From an uncultured Roseobacter sp. (GTDB taxonomy: Bacteria; Pseudomonadota; Alphaproteobacteria; Rhodobacterales; Rhodobacteraceae): a DNA stretch of 64,000 nt. Both the position numbers and the translations under genes were made by a program. Below, piece by piece: positions 15,872 to 26,265 of this stretch (position 1 is the stretch's first letter; every line of letters starts with the position of its first letter). The stretch is taken from positions 62,001 through 126,000 of the forward strand of contig NZ_CANLYL010000006.1 of NCBI RefSeq assembly GCF_947495275.1, written 5' to 3'. A model generated the notes under the pieces. The model searched no databases, had not been told where the DNA came from, and saw nothing but the letters and a program-made list of their open reading frames with translations.

Positions 15872-17439
15872 GCAAGGTCGTATCTCCCGCCGAAGCGGCG
15901 AAGCGTGTCCCCGATGGGGCCGTTGTCACGGTGTCGTCGTCCTCGTCGTTGGGGTGCCCTGATCTCATGCTCAAAGCCATTGGTGAGCGGTTCGAGGCAG
16001 AAGGCCATCCGCGTGATATCACTTCCCTTCATCCAATTGCAGCAGGTGACATGTATGGCGTCAAGGGGATGGACCATCTCGCCAAGGATGGTCTGCTGAC
16101 ACGCGTTCTGGCGGGGTCATACCCTTCAGGCCCGTCCAATCTGGAAATGCCTGAAATCTGGAAAATGATCGTCGAGGATCGCGTCGCTGCATATAATGTG
16201 CCCTCTGGCATCATGTTCGATATGCACCGCGAAGCAGCGGCTCACCGCCCTGGTGTCCTTACCCAGATCGGGCTGGAGACTTTCGTTGACCCTGTCCGCG
16301 AAGGCTGTGCGATGAATGCCCGGGGTGCCGCACGCCCGATCGTATCACGTGTTGAATTCGCCGGAGACACGTGGCTGCATTTTCCAAATGTCGTTCCCGA
16401 TGTCTGCATTTTACGGGCGACCACAGCGGATTCGCACGGCAATCTCACCTACGAACATGAAGGCGCGTATCTGGGTGGCCTGGAGCAGGCGATTTGTGTT
16501 CGCAACAACGGCGGGCTGGTGATCGCACAGGTAGAACGGATCACCGCATTGGGCAGCTTGCGCCCTCATGATGTTCGCGTGCCGGGCCATTTGGTCGACC
16601 TTGTGATCATCGACCCGGATCAGAAACAGACCTGTGAGACGGCTTATGACCCTGCTATTTCCGGACAGGTCATGCGCCCCTGGGAGAGTTTTGCCCACGC
16701 CGAACACGGAGTTGAAAAAGTCATTGCCCGTCGGGCCGCGCAGCAACTTCGCGCCGGAATGACGGCGAACCTCGGTTTTGGCATCAGCGCCATGGTGCCT
16801 CGCATTCTGCTGGAAGAAGGTCATCCGCAAGCGGTGACCTGGGCCATCGAACAGGGGGCCGTCGGAGGGGTGCCGCTGACAGGTTTCGCCTTTGGTTGTG
16901 CCTCAAACGCAGATGCGTTTGTGCCATCGCCGCAGCAGTTCATTTATTTTCAGGGAGGTGGGTTCGATATGTCCTTTCTCTCCTTCATGGAGGTGGACAC
17001 GCATGGCAATGTCAATGTTTCGAAATTGGAGAAAAAACCTTACCTGACAGCGGGTTGTGGCGGGTTTGTGGACATTACGGCACGAGCGCGCAGCATTGTC
17101 TTCTCGGGATGGTTTGAAGCTGGCGCACAGATAGACCTCAGCGATGAAGGCATCAATGTCGCCAAGCCGGGCCGTTTTACCAAGATGGTGGAGAATGTCG
17201 AGCACGTCACTTTCTCGGGGGATCGCGCAAAATCGCTTGGGCAAGACGTGATTTACATTACCGAGCGGTGTGTCATTCGATTGACCGAAGACGGGTTGGT
17301 CGCGACCGAAATCATGCCGGGTATTGATCCGCAAACAGACATCGTTCGCGCCTCCGAACATCGGGTGAAGGTCGCTGAAAACGCCAAGTTGATGCCCAGA
17401 TCACTCCTTGCAAAGACACCGATGGGATTGGTCCTATGA
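15868..17439 (+). CDS. Family I CoA-transferase (propionate/acetoacetate type, single chain)
   Basis: 523 aa from GTG. The alpha-like half (VPDGAVVTVSSSSSLGCPDL) and beta-like half (RRAAQQLRAGMTANLGFGIS) are fused, as in YdiF or propionate CoA-transferases. The catalytic glutamate is probably in TWAIEQGAVGGVPLTG, followed by FIYFQGGGFDMSFLSF. It exchanges CoA between an acyl-CoA and a free acid, giving the operon a way to activate an acid made by the aldehyde dehydrogenase. It overlaps the upstream and downstream genes by 4 nt each. Confidence 0.85.
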   Translation: MSKVVSPAEAAKRVPDGAVVTVSSSSSLGCPDLMLKAIGERFEAEGHPRDITSLHPIAAGDMYGVKGMDHLAKDGLLTRVLAGSYPSGPSNLEMPEIWKMIVEDRVAAYNVPSGIMFDMHREAAAHRPGVLTQIGLETFVDPVREGCAMNARGAARPIVSRVEFAGDTWLHFPNVVPDVCILRATTADSHGNLTYEHEGAYLGGLEQAICVRNNGGLVIAQVERITALGSLRPHDVRVPGHLVDLVIIDPDQKQTCETAYDPAISGQVMRPWESFAHAEHGVEKVIARRAAQQLRAGMTANLGFGISAMVPRILLEEGHPQAVTWAIEQGAVGGVPLTGFAFGCASNADAFVPSPQQFIYFQGGGFDMSFLSFMEVDTHGNVNVSKLEKKPYLTAGCGGFVDITARARSIVFSGWFEAGAQIDLSDEGINVAKPGRFTKMVENVEHVTFSGDRAKSLGQDVIYITERCVIRLTEDGLVATEIMPGIDPQTDIVRASEHRVKVAENAKLMPRSLLAKTPMGLVL

Positions 17440-18203
17440 GCGACGTTATTCTGGAGATCAAGGGAGATATCGCCGTTCTGACATTGAAGAACCCCAGCAA
17501 GTTGAACGCGCTGACAATCCCGATGATCGAAGCGCTGGAATCCCATTTGATGCGGATTGACTCCGACAGCACAATCCGTTGCGTTATTCTGACGGGTTCC
17601 GGCGACAAGGCGTTTTGTTGCGGAGCGGACATTGCGGGTTGGGGGCATCTTACGCCGGCCGAATTTGCACGCCACTGGGTGCGCAACGGGCACCGCGTTT
17701 TCGACCGTTTCGCGCGTCTGCCCCAACCAACGATTGCGGCATTAAACGGTCACGCTTTTGGCGGCGGGCTGGAGTTGGCCAGCGCCTGTGACATCCGTGT
17801 GATTTCTCCCCGCGCCACGCTCGCCTTGCCCGAAGCCCGTGTTGGCATTGTACAGGGTTGGTCCGGCACCCAACGTATTCTTCGGCTGTTGCCCGAACCG
17901 GTGATCAAGGAAATGGCTTTGTTCGGACGTCGCATTTCTGCTGAGCGCGCAATGGCATTGGGCTTTGCTGCTGAACTGGCCGAGGACGCTCTTGTTACGG
18001 CAATGGAAATCGCAAACACGCTAAGCCAGATGTCGTCTCGCGCTACGGAAGTGTCAAAGAACATGATCCATGCGGCGGCGGGCGAAGACAGGGGGGCCAT
18101 GGTCGAGGCATTGGGGAGTGCCGCGGTGGCTGCCAGCGAAGACCGTGAGGAAGGTGTTGCGGCATTCCTTGAAAAGCGGCCACCAGCGTTCTCCGGGACA
18201 TGA
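17436..18203 (+). CDS. Enoyl-CoA hydratase/isomerase family protein
   Basis: 255 aa. Crotonase-fold markers: NPSKLNALTIPMIEAL, ILTGSGDKAFCCGADIAGW, then LNGHAFGGGLELASACDIRV and LPEARVGIVQGWSGTQRIL. The Glu in PEARVGI matches the second catalytic position; the first hydratase Glu is at GGGLELA. Members hydrate enoyl-CoA, but some cleave cyclic diketone CoA esters. Overlaps the CoA-transferase by 4 nt (ATGA). It probably follows CoA activation in the same pathway. Confidence 0.87.
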   Translation: MSDVILEIKGDIAVLTLKNPSKLNALTIPMIEALESHLMRIDSDSTIRCVILTGSGDKAFCCGADIAGWGHLTPAEFARHWVRNGHRVFDRFARLPQPTIAALNGHAFGGGLELASACDIRVISPRATLALPEARVGIVQGWSGTQRILRLLPEPVIKEMALFGRRISAERAMALGFAAELAEDALVTAMEIANTLSQMSSRATEVSKNMIHAAAGEDRGAMVEALGSAAVAASEDREEGVAAFLEKRPPAFSGT

Positions 18204-18207
18204 TGCG

Positions 18208-19761
18208 ATGAATGAACTCAACATCACCCCGTCAATTCCCTGCATCCTGCCAGAACCTTTCGAGGGAAGGCATCTCATTAACGGTGTCTGGCAAAGCAGC
18301 GCTGACGGGGCAACATTCGAACGCAGTTCCCCATCACACGGGGTGGCTGTCAGCAAATCTGCCAAGGGTGGGCACTCTGAAACGGAAGCTGCCATCAACG
18401 CCGCACGCGCTGCATTTGATTCGGGCATCTGGAGCCGTATTTCGGGCCGCGAACGGGCTGCTTACTTGCTAAAGGCTGCGGGTTTGATCGAAGCGAATGT
18501 CGATCGCATTGCAGTGCAAGAGACATTGGAAAGCGGCAAGCCGATCACTCAATCCAGGGCGGAGGTTTCAGGTGCTGCGGATTTATGGCGTTACGCAGCC
18601 TCTCTGGCCCGGTCACTGCACGGCGATAGTCATAACTCTCTGGGTCCCGACATGTTGGGTGTCGTGTTGAAAGAGCCCATCGGTGTCGTCTCCATCATCA
18701 CGCCCTGGAACTTCCCGTTCTGGATATTGAGCCAGAAGTTACCGTTTGCTCTGGCCGCAGGATGCACCGTCGTCGTGAAACCCTCGGAGGTCACGCCCTC
18801 AACGACGGTGATGATGGGCGAGTTGCTGGTAGAGGCCGGGCTTCCTGCCGGGGTCTGCAATATCGTGCTGGGTTACGGCGAACCGGTTGGGCGCCTGATG
18901 TCTACCCATAACAAAGTGGATATGGTGACATTTACTGGCTCTACTGCCGTCGGGAAAAAGATAACCGAAGCCGCAGGCGGCACATTGAAAAAAGTGGCGC
19001 TCGAACTGGGCGGAAAAAACGCCCAGATCGTCCTTCCGGACGCAAATCTGGACGACGCGGCGGACGCGGTCGTTTTTGGCGCTTACTTCAATGTGGGTCA
19101 GTGCTGTAACGCCTCCAGCCGATTGATCGTCCACGAGAATATCGCCGCCTCTTTCGTGGCCAAAGTCGTCGCGCTTTCGCGAGATGTGGCCTTTGGTGAT
19201 CCTCTTGATCCGCGCACACAGGTTGGCGCCATCGTGACAGCCGAACACAACGGCAATATCGGCGCCTATGTGGAAAACGCCGTCGCGGAGGGAGCAACAC
19301 TCGAATTGGGCGGCGGCTTTCTCGATGTGCCGGGGCTGGGTCAGCAGTTTTTCCAACCGACCATTATCAGTGGCGTGTCGGCCGAAATGGGAATTGCACG
19401 AGAGGAAGTTTTTGGCCCAGTGCTGAGTGTGCTGACTTTCAAGATCCTTGAAGAGGCAATTTCTCTGACCAATGACACATCTTACGGATTGTCAGCCGGT
19501 ATCTGGAGCGAGAATATCCACCATTGCCTTGAGTTTGCTCGGCGTGCTCAGGTTGGTACGGTATGGACCAACACGTGGATGGATGGCTATCCTGAACTGG
19601 CCTTTGGCGGGATGAAGCAATCCGGCCAGGGTCGGGAAATCGGCCACTATGGCTTTGAAGAATTCCTTGAGGTGAAATCTGTCGTGATGCGCGTTGGCCG
19701 CACACGCACCTCTTGGGTGAAAACGCGCGATCAAAAGCGTGAAGACCCGATTACGCAATAA
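18208..19761 (+). CDS. NAD(P)-dependent aldehyde dehydrogenase
   Basis: 517 aa from ATG 18208, 4 nt after the enoyl-CoA hydratase stop; the longer frame from 18070 lies inside that gene and is rejected. Motifs: [31 protein letters not shown], the catalytic Glu in [13 protein letters not shown], the nucleophilic Cys in [13 protein letters not shown], and [10 protein letters not shown]. Oxidises an aldehyde to the acid, presumably the product of the DUF993 aldolase-like enzyme, before CoA transfer. Cytoplasmic. Substrate inferred only. Confidence 0.92.
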   Translation: MNELNITPSIPCILPEPFEGRHLINGVWQSSADGATFERSSPSHGVAVSKSAKGGHSETEAAINAARAAFDSGIWSRISGRERAAYLLKAAGLIEANVDRIAVQETLESGKPITQSRAEVSGAADLWRYAASLARSLHGDSHNSLGPDMLGVVLKEPIGVVSIITPWNFPFWILSQKLPFALAAGCTVVVKPSEVTPSTTVMMGELLVEAGLPAGVCNIVLGYGEPVGRLMSTHNKVDMVTFTGSTAVGKKITEAAGGTLKKVALELGGKNAQIVLPDANLDDAADAVVFGAYFNVGQCCNASSRLIVHENIAASFVAKVVALSRDVAFGDPLDPRTQVGAIVTAEHNGNIGAYVENAVAEGATLELGGGFLDVPGLGQQFFQPTIISGVSAEMGIAREEVFGPVLSVLTFKILEEAISLTNDTSYGLSAGIWSENIHHCLEFARRAQVGTVWTNTWMDGYPELAFGGMKQSGQGREIGHYGFEEFLEVKSVVMRVGRTRTSWVKTRDQKREDPITQ

Positions 19762-19774
19762 GGGAGGAAACCAA

Positions 19775-21025
19775 ATGCGTGCAATTTTGAAATCCAAAGC
19801 CACAGTTGTGGCGGCGGTGATGGCGTCGACAACCATGGTTGCGGCTGAGGACGTTGAGGTTCTGCACTGGTGGACGTCAGGCGGCGAAGCCGCTGCTCTG
19901 AATGTCCTCAAGCAGGATCTTGAAGGACAGGGTATCGGCTGGACCGATATGCCGGTCGCTGGTGGCGGTGGGGAACAGGCGATGACTGTTCTGCGCGCGC
20001 GCGTGACGGGAGGTAATGCACCGACAGCTGTTCAGGGTCTGGGATTTGATATTCTGGATTGGGGCAATCAAGGCTCGCTGGCAAATCTAAACGACGTGGC
20101 TGCCAAGGAAGGCTGGGACGATGTCGTTCCGGACGCGCTCAAGGCGTTTGCGAAGGTGGACGGCAAATGGGTTTCGGCACCCGTGAACGTCCATTCGACC
20201 AATTGGGTCTGGGCCAACAAAGCGGTTCTGGATGCCAACGGGATCGCCGTGCCCACCACGTGGGACGAATTCACCGCAGCTCTGGACACGCTCAAGTCCG
20301 CTGGGGTGACACCCATCGCCCACGGGGGGCAGGCCTGGCAGGACGCGACCGTTTTCGATGCGGTTGCCATGTCGGTGCTGGGCCCGGACGGCTATAAGGC
20401 CGCTTTCATTGACCTGGATGAGGGCACACTTGGCTCCGAGGGCATGAAAGAAGCCTTTGACCGCATGGCAGTGATCCGCGCCAATGTTGATGACAATTTC
20501 TCGGGCCGCGACTGGAACCTTGCAACGGCGATGGTGATCAATGGCGAAGCGGGTTTTCAGATGATGGGTGACTGGGCCAAGGGGGAATTCCTGAACGCCG
20601 ATAAGGTCCCGGGCGAGGATTTCCTCTGCTTCCGGTTCCCCGGCACGGCAGAGCAGGTCACCTTCAATGCAGACCAGTTCATGATGTTCGATCAAGGCGG
20701 CGCGGTATCGGCTGAACAGGCGGCTCTGGCCTCGGCGATCCTGTCACCATCGTTCCAATCCGCATTCAACGTCGTCAAAGGATCGGTGCCAGCACGCACG
20801 GATGTCAGCGATGCCGATTTTGATGACTGCGGCAAGCAAGGCATGAAGGACCTCGCAGCGGCAGCGGCCTCTGGCAACCTCTTTGGGTCCATGGCCCATG
20901 GTCACGCGGCGCCAGCATCGGTCAAGAACGCGATCTATGACGTTGTTACAGCGCATTTCAACGGCGAATACGATAGCGAAACAGCGGTGGCGGAATTGGT
21001 AGACGCGGTCTCGATCGCCAAGTGA
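19775..21025 (+). CDS. Carbohydrate ABC transporter substrate-binding protein (CUT1)
   Basis: 416 aa; ATG 19775 has GGGAGGAAA upstream and gives a signal peptide ([17 protein letters not shown]). The mature start [16 protein letters not shown] is characteristic of glucose/mannose-type solute-binding proteins. [20 protein letters not shown] and [13 protein letters not shown] are further family blocks. It binds the substrate in the periplasm for the two permeases and ATPase downstream. A stem-loop follows the gene, consistent with higher expression of the binding protein than the permeases. Confidence 0.93.
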   Translation: MRAILKSKATVVAAVMASTTMVAAEDVEVLHWWTSGGEAAALNVLKQDLEGQGIGWTDMPVAGGGGEQAMTVLRARVTGGNAPTAVQGLGFDILDWGNQGSLANLNDVAAKEGWDDVVPDALKAFAKVDGKWVSAPVNVHSTNWVWANKAVLDANGIAVPTTWDEFTAALDTLKSAGVTPIAHGGQAWQDATVFDAVAMSVLGPDGYKAAFIDLDEGTLGSEGMKEAFDRMAVIRANVDDNFSGRDWNLATAMVINGEAGFQMMGDWAKGEFLNADKVPGEDFLCFRFPGTAEQVTFNADQFMMFDQGGAVSAEQAALASAILSPSFQSAFNVVKGSVPARTDVSDADFDDCGKQGMKDLAAAAASGNLFGSMAHGHAAPASVKNAIYDVVTAHFNGEYDSETAVAELVDAVSIAK

Positions 21026-21032
21026 TCCTGCC

Positions 21033-21061
21033 GGTAGGGCGGCGGGATATGCCGCCCTACC
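21033..21061 (+). terminator. Intra-operon stem-loop after the binding-protein gene
   Basis: A perfect 11-bp stem (GGTAGGGCGGC, 21033-21043; GCCGCCCTACC, 21051-21061) with a 7-nt loop. It has no U tract, so it more likely protects the upstream message or attenuates than terminates. Such elements are common between periplasmic-binding-protein and permease genes. Confidence 0.6.
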
Positions 21062-21113
21062 CTCTCTTGCGCCCATCGCGCAAAACGTCAAAGACATACG
21101 CGGAGGGCGCATA

Positions 21114-22007
21114 GTGGCTCACACGGCCAACAGCGATTTCAAGACACGTCTTCAGAACTGGATCCCCAAGCTGGTGCTGTCGCCGTCGGTGGCGATGATG
21201 CTGGTCTTTGTCTACGGGTTCATTCTGTTTTCTGTCTACCTGTCCTTCACCGACAGCCGTTTGCTGCCGAGTTATGGCTGGGTTGGACTGGAGAATTATT
21301 CGAAACTCTGGCGTCTCAGCCATTGGGAAATCTCCCTGAAAAACATGGGAATTTTTGCAGCGCTTTACATCGCGATCTGCACCAGTATCGGGTTGGGGCT
21401 TGCCATTTTTCTGGATCAGAAAATCCGCGGAGAAGGGCTGTTGCGGCCCATATATCTTTACCCGATGGCGCTCAGTTTCATTGTTACCGGTACTGCTTGG
21501 AAGTGGTTTCTCGATCCCGGCATCGGCCTGGAAAACGTCATGCATACATGGGGATGGGAAAGCTTCGAGTTTCGCTGGATCAAGGATAGGAACTTCGCGA
21601 TCTACACGGTCGTTCTCGCCGCAGTCTGGCAAACCAGCGGTTTTGTCATGGCCATGTTTCTTGCGGGCCTACGCGGGATCGACAATGAAATCCTCAAAGC
21701 CGCACAGATGGATGGTGCCAGCAACTGGAACCTCTATCGCCGGATCATCATCCCACAACTGCGCCCCGCTTTCCTGTCGGCTTTCGTGATCCTGTCGCAT
21801 CTGGCAATCAAGACCTTCGATCTGGTGATCGCGTTGACGGGCGGCGGGCCGGGGCGGGCCACTGAATTACCTGCCACCTTCATGTATTCCTACACGTTCA
21901 CCCGGAACCAGATGGGTATTGGTGCTGCCTCTGCCACGATTATGCTGATGACCATCGCGGCGATCATGATCCCTTACCTCTATTCCGAACTGCGGGAGAA
22001 GCGCTGA
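21114..22007 (+). CDS. Sugar ABC transporter permease (MalF/UgpA type)
   Basis: 297 aa from GTG 21114, with GGAGG upstream. Six hydrophobic segments; the EAA loop that contacts the ATPase reads EILKAAQMDGASNWNLYRRI, followed by IIPQLRPAFLS. GGGPGRATELPATFMY is the typical C-terminal permease block. Forms the membrane channel with the next gene product. Overlaps that gene by one nucleotide. Confidence 0.93.
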   Translation: MAHTANSDFKTRLQNWIPKLVLSPSVAMMLVFVYGFILFSVYLSFTDSRLLPSYGWVGLENYSKLWRLSHWEISLKNMGIFAALYIAICTSIGLGLAIFLDQKIRGEGLLRPIYLYPMALSFIVTGTAWKWFLDPGIGLENVMHTWGWESFEFRWIKDRNFAIYTVVLAAVWQTSGFVMAMFLAGLRGIDNEILKAAQMDGASNWNLYRRIIIPQLRPAFLSAFVILSHLAIKTFDLVIALTGGGPGRATELPATFMYSYTFTRNQMGIGAASATIMLMTIAAIMIPYLYSELREKR

Positions 22008-22888
22008 TGTCTGTCGCCTCTCAAGATACCGCAATCCGCACCGGTCGGATCACGCGCACGCTGATCTATGTGGTGCTCATTCTCTTCGCGCTTTTCTACA
22101 TGCTACCGCTCTACGTGATGGTGGTGAATTCGGTGAAACCGCTCTCCGAGATCACCGGCGGCGGCATGATGAACCTGCCCCGGGAATTCACGCTGGACCC
22201 GTGGTTCAAGGCCTGGTCGTCAGCCCAGATCGGTGTAGAGCCAACAGGGCTGGCCCCCTATTTCTGGAACTCGATCAAGATGGTCGTGCCCGCCGTGGCA
22301 ATCTCCACCGTGCTGGGCGCGCTGAACGGCTATGTTTTGACCAAGTGGCGTTTCAAATACGACACGATCCTTTTTGGCCTGATGCTGTTTGCCTGTTTCA
22401 TTCCGTTTCAGATCGTCTTGATCCCAATGGCGCGCATGTTGGGCCTGATGGGACTGGCCGGAACCACCTGGGGCCTTGCTTTGGTTCATGTCGTTTACGG
22501 GATCGGATTCACCACACTCTACTTCCGTAACTATTACGCGGTCTTCCCGACAGAACTGATCCGTGCTGCCCAAATCGACGGCGCTGGTTTCTTCCAGATT
22601 TTCTGGCGCATCCTCTTGCCCTCCTCGGGGCCGATCGCCGTGGTATCGATCATCTGGCAATTCACCAACATCTGGAACGACTTCCTCTTTGGCGCGTCAT
22701 TTGCCGGAGCTGACAGCCAGCCGATGACGGTGGCACTTAACAATCTCGTGCAGGCGTCGCACGGCGTAAAAGAATATAACGTCCACTTCGCCGGTGCCAT
22801 CCTCGCCGCAATGCCAACTCTGCTCGTCTACATCGTTGCGGGCCGCTACTTTGTCCGCGGCCTGATGGCGGGCTCCGTGAAAGGATAG
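22007..22888 (+). CDS. Sugar ABC transporter permease (MalG/UgpE type)
   Basis: 293 aa, six membrane segments. The EAA loop is TELIRAAQIDGAGFFQIFWR with ILLPSSGPIAVVSII, then WNDFLFGASFAG. The C-terminus AGRYFVRGLMAGSVKG is standard for the MalG type. Partner of the permease immediately upstream (one-nucleotide overlap) and of the ATPase that starts 4 nt downstream. Confidence 0.93.
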   Translation: MSVASQDTAIRTGRITRTLIYVVLILFALFYMLPLYVMVVNSVKPLSEITGGGMMNLPREFTLDPWFKAWSSAQIGVEPTGLAPYFWNSIKMVVPAVAISTVLGALNGYVLTKWRFKYDTILFGLMLFACFIPFQIVLIPMARMLGLMGLAGTTWGLALVHVVYGIGFTTLYFRNYYAVFPTELIRAAQIDGAGFFQIFWRILLPSSGPIAVVSIIWQFTNIWNDFLFGASFAGADSQPMTVALNNLVQASHGVKEYNVHFAGAILAAMPTLLVYIVAGRYFVRGLMAGSVKG

Positions 22889-22892
22889 ACCC

Positions 22893-24005
22893 ATGGGCTT
22901 TCTTGATATTGACAATACAACAAAATCCTATGGGTCCGTCGAAGTCTTGCACAACGTCGATATATCCGTCGAGGAAGGCGAGTTTCTGGTGCTTGTAGGG
23001 CCGTCTGGTTGCGGCAAATCCACCCTGCTGAACATGATTGCGGGACTTGAGGAAATCACCAGTGGGGAAATCCGCATCAAGGATAGCGTGATGAACGGGG
23101 TTCACCCGTCCAAGCGAAACATCGCCATGGTTTTCCAAAGCTACGCGCTTTACCCGAATATGACGGTCGGTCAGAACATCACTTTCGGGCTGGAAATGCA
23201 TGGCACACCCAAGGCTGACCGCGAAATTGCCATGCGTGATGTGGCAAAGCTCCTGCAGATTGAACCGCTGCTCGACCGCAAACCCGGTCAGCTTTCCGGG
23301 GGGCAACGGCAGCGGGTCGCAATGGGGCGGGCGCTGGTACGCAACCCGGATGTGTTTTTGTTCGATGAACCGCTGTCCAATCTTGATGCAAAACTGCGTG
23401 TGGACATGCGCACAGAGATCAAGAAGCTGCATCAGAAACTCGGTACGACCATTGTTTATGTCACCCATGATCAGATCGAAGCGATGACCCTTTCGACACG
23501 GATTGCGGTGATGAACGGAGGCTATGTCCAGCAATTAGGCACACCGCAGGAAATCTATGACAGTCCGGCCAATATCTTTGTAGCCACCTTTATGGGATCG
23601 CCAGCGATGAACGTATTGCCCGCAAAAGTCCGCGTTGAAGACGGCCTGCCACATGCGGAGATCATTCTTCATGATGGAAGCGCCACGCTACTGCCCTTCA
23701 GCCAGGAAAATCTCGCCGCGTGGGAAGGAAAAGAAATCCTGCTCGGCATCCGGCCCGAAACCATTACCGACAGCGATGGCGCGGACCGAAAATCAAAAAA
23801 CATCGCACAGATGATCAATCGGATCGTGGTCACCGAACCCGCCGGGTCCGATACGTTCGTGTCGATGCAGTTGAGTGGCAAGGACGTGATCGCCCGGATG
23901 CGCTCCGATGCCGAGGTGCGCCCGGGGCAGGATTTCAACTTTGCCGTCAACATGGAGAAAGCCGTCGCGTTCGATCCGCAAACCGAAGCCCGTATTCAAC
24001 CCTGA
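22893..24005 (+). CDS. Sugar ABC transporter ATPase (MsmK/UgpC type)
   Basis: 370 aa. Walker A GPSGCGKSTLLNMIAG, Q-loop MVFQSYALYPNMTV, signature LSGGQRQRVAMGRAL, Walker B DVFLFDEPLSNLDAKLR, H-loop VTHDQIEAMTL, and a C-terminal TOBE-type regulatory domain (ILLGIRPETITDSDG). Energises the importer formed with the two permeases. Ends in TGATG, overlapping the start of the GMC gene by one nucleotide. Confidence 0.95.
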   Translation: MGFLDIDNTTKSYGSVEVLHNVDISVEEGEFLVLVGPSGCGKSTLLNMIAGLEEITSGEIRIKDSVMNGVHPSKRNIAMVFQSYALYPNMTVGQNITFGLEMHGTPKADREIAMRDVAKLLQIEPLLDRKPGQLSGGQRQRVAMGRALVRNPDVFLFDEPLSNLDAKLRVDMRTEIKKLHQKLGTTIVYVTHDQIEAMTLSTRIAVMNGGYVQQLGTPQEIYDSPANIFVATFMGSPAMNVLPAKVRVEDGLPHAEIILHDGSATLLPFSQENLAAWEGKEILLGIRPETITDSDGADRKSKNIAQMINRIVVTEPAGSDTFVSMQLSGKDVIARMRSDAEVRPGQDFNFAVNMEKAVAFDPQTEARIQP

Positions 24006-25501
24006 TGCAGCCGGATGTCGTCATCATCGGATCCGGTATGGGGGGCGCGACACTGGCCGCCGCTCTGGCACCCAGTGGCCGCCGCATATTGATCCTTGAG
24101 CGCGGCGAAGCTCTCAAACCGTCCCCTGCGGATCGTGATGCGAGGGCGATCTTTGCTGATGGGGTTTTCCGCCCGGACGAAATGTGGCTGGACGGCTCCG
24201 ACCAAGCCTTCAACCCCGGTAATTTCTATAATGTTGGTGGGAACTCCAAGTTTTATGGTGCCGTTCTGATCCGTTACCGGGAAGCGGATTTTTCACCGAT
24301 AGAACATCGCGGCGGGTCTACACCCGGTTGGCCAATTGCCTATGAAGAACTCGAGCCTGACTACCTCGCTGCCGAACACCTCTACGAGGTCCGTGGCACA
24401 ACGGGCGAAGATCCAACCGATCCGGCCCGTTCCGGCGCGTATCTGCATGCTCCGGTACGGGATGAGCCCGATATCGCGCAATTGAGACAGCGGCTAAAAG
24501 CCTCTGGTCTGAACCCCGCATCGCTTCCTCTGGGCGTCGATATTGACCGTTGGCTCGCGGCAGGCAGGCATCCTTGGGACGGGCATCCCGACACCTGCGG
24601 CGGCAAGATGGATGCGGAAACCATCGGCCTCAAGACCGCGCTGGAGCACCCAAATGTTGACCTCTGGACCGGATGTCAGGTTTCATCGCTGCAGGCAAAT
24701 GTTGACGGGCGGATTACTGGCGTGTCTTGCACCTTAGAGGGTGAAGAGCGCACCATTGATGCGGGCACCGTGGTTCTGTCGGCCGGGGCCGTTCAATCCG
24801 CGGCCCTGCTCCTAGCGTCGGCGAGTGAGCTTTATCCAAAGGGTCTGGCGAACCGGTCAGATCAAGTCGGGCGAAACTTCATGAACCATAACTGTTCCGC
24901 TGTTTTGGCCCTGCACCCGCTGAGGAAGAACCGGGCGATCTACCAGAAAACACTGATGATCAATGATTTTTACCTCTCGGACGGCAAAGGTGGCGCACCA
25001 TTGGGCAACATTCAGTTGCTCGGCAAGATATCGGCTCCGATTCTGGATGGCACAACGCCGCTGCCGCGCTGGCTGGCTGTGATGCTGGCTGCGCGCTCTT
25101 TCGATTTCTACGCCATGTCAGAAGATCTGCCGAACCCTGAAAGCCGCGTGACCCTCAAAAACGGCCAGATCAAACTGGACTGGCAAAGGTCCAACTGGGC
25201 CACCCATGAAGCGCTGGTTCAGCAGCTCAAAACCTGTTTGCGCAAGGCTGGATTCCCGATTGTGCTGTCCCGTGCGTTTGACCGCAGGACGCCATCCCAT
25301 CAGTGCGGAACAGCCCGGATGGGCCGTGACCCCGCTTTGAGTGTCGTCGATACCTACTGTCGCAGCCATGACCACCCCAATCTCTTCATTGTTGATGCGT
25401 CCGTGTTGCCCACATCGGCGGCGGTCAATCCGGCGCTGACGATTGCAGCTCTGGCCCTGCGCGCGGGACGCCACATCACAGATACGGAGTTCGCGGCATG
25501 A
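24005..25501 (+). CDS. GMC-family oxidoreductase (FAD)
   Basis: 498 aa from ATG 24005; the longer frame starting in the ATPase gene is rejected. FAD-binding VVIIGSGMGGATLAAALAPS, ILERGEAL, VGGNSKFYGAVLIRY, and the C-terminal HQCGTARMG with NLFIVDASVLPTSAAVNPAL containing the catalytic His/Asn-type region. Members oxidise sugars or alcohols, often at C3 of pyranosides. It lacks a signal peptide, so it is probably cytoplasmic. Overlaps the SDR gene by 4 nt. Confidence 0.87.
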   Translation: MQPDVVIIGSGMGGATLAAALAPSGRRILILERGEALKPSPADRDARAIFADGVFRPDEMWLDGSDQAFNPGNFYNVGGNSKFYGAVLIRYREADFSPIEHRGGSTPGWPIAYEELEPDYLAAEHLYEVRGTTGEDPTDPARSGAYLHAPVRDEPDIAQLRQRLKASGLNPASLPLGVDIDRWLAAGRHPWDGHPDTCGGKMDAETIGLKTALEHPNVDLWTGCQVSSLQANVDGRITGVSCTLEGEERTIDAGTVVLSAGAVQSAALLLASASELYPKGLANRSDQVGRNFMNHNCSAVLALHPLRKNRAIYQKTLMINDFYLSDGKGGAPLGNIQLLGKISAPILDGTTPLPRWLAVMLAARSFDFYAMSEDLPNPESRVTLKNGQIKLDWQRSNWATHEALVQQLKTCLRKAGFPIVLSRAFDRRTPSHQCGTARMGRDPALSVVDTYCRSHDHPNLFIVDASVLPTSAAVNPALTIAALALRAGRHITDTEFAA

Positions 25502-26256
25502 GCAGAACGGCATTGGTGACCGGCGGGCAACAGGGCATTGGTTTTGCCGCCGCCAAAGAATTGATCGGCGCGGGATTTCAGGTGGCTGTTGTTTCGCTGC
25601 CCCCGGACGATGATCCCAAAGTCCTCAGTGCCCTGAGCGCATTGGGTCCCAAAGCGCATTACTTTCAGCACGACATCGCGGATGTTGATCGCATTCCCGC
25701 GCTACTGGATCGGGTGGAGAAGGCATTGGGTCCGCTTACGACATTGGTGAGCAACGCCGGTGTCGGTGCGCCGGTGCGCGGCGACATGCTTGATCTTGTG
25801 CCGGAGAATTGGGACCATGTTCTGGGTGTCAATCTGCGTGGTGCCTTTTTTCTGGCTCAGGCAGTGGCTAAACGCATGGTGAAAAGCCCATCCGAACACT
25901 ACCGCTCGATCGCCTTCATCACTTCCGTCAGCGCAAAGATGGCCTCAACGACGCGCGCAGAGTACTGCATTTCAAAAGCTGGTGCGGGCATGATGTCAGA
26001 CCTCTTTGCCCTGCGTCTTGCCCCCCATGGGATCGGCGTTTTTGAATTGCGTCCAGGGATCATTGCCACCGATATGACAGCGGCCGTGCGTGACGAATAT
26101 ACACCGCGCATTGAAAATGGCCTCGTGCCTGCCGAGCGGTGGGGGGAACCGCAGGACATCGCCGAAATCGTTTTGGCCATTGCCAATGGGCAGATGCGAT
26201 TTGCCAATGGCGCTTGCATCCCGGTGGACGGCGGCCTGTCCATCCCGCGATTGTAG
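25498..26256 (+). CDS. Short-chain dehydrogenase/reductase (classical SDR)
   Basis: 252 aa. NAD(P) motif VTGGQQGIGFAAAKEL (a TGxxxGIG variant), VSNAGVGAP for the NAG motif, catalytic FITSVSA Ser and the YCISKAGAGMM YxxxK pair, and a C-terminal ACIPVDGGLSIPRL typical of FabG-like or sugar dehydrogenases. An additional oxidation step in the operon. ATGA overlap with the preceding GMC gene. Confidence 0.9.
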   Translation: MSRTALVTGGQQGIGFAAAKELIGAGFQVAVVSLPPDDDPKVLSALSALGPKAHYFQHDIADVDRIPALLDRVEKALGPLTTLVSNAGVGAPVRGDMLDLVPENWDHVLGVNLRGAFFLAQAVAKRMVKSPSEHYRSIAFITSVSAKMASTTRAEYCISKAGAGMMSDLFALRLAPHGIGVFELRPGIIATDMTAAVRDEYTPRIENGLVPAERWGEPQDIAEIVLAIANGQMRFANGACIPVDGGLSIPRL

Positions 26257-26265
26257 AGGCTACCG

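Noticed and set aside
18070-18207. Upstream extension of the aldehyde dehydrogenase
   Set aside because: It lies inside the enoyl-CoA hydratase gene and lacks family similarity.
23720-24004. Upstream extension of the first GMC oxidoreductase
   Set aside because: It overlaps the ABC ATPase gene; the FAD motif begins right after the ATG at 24005.
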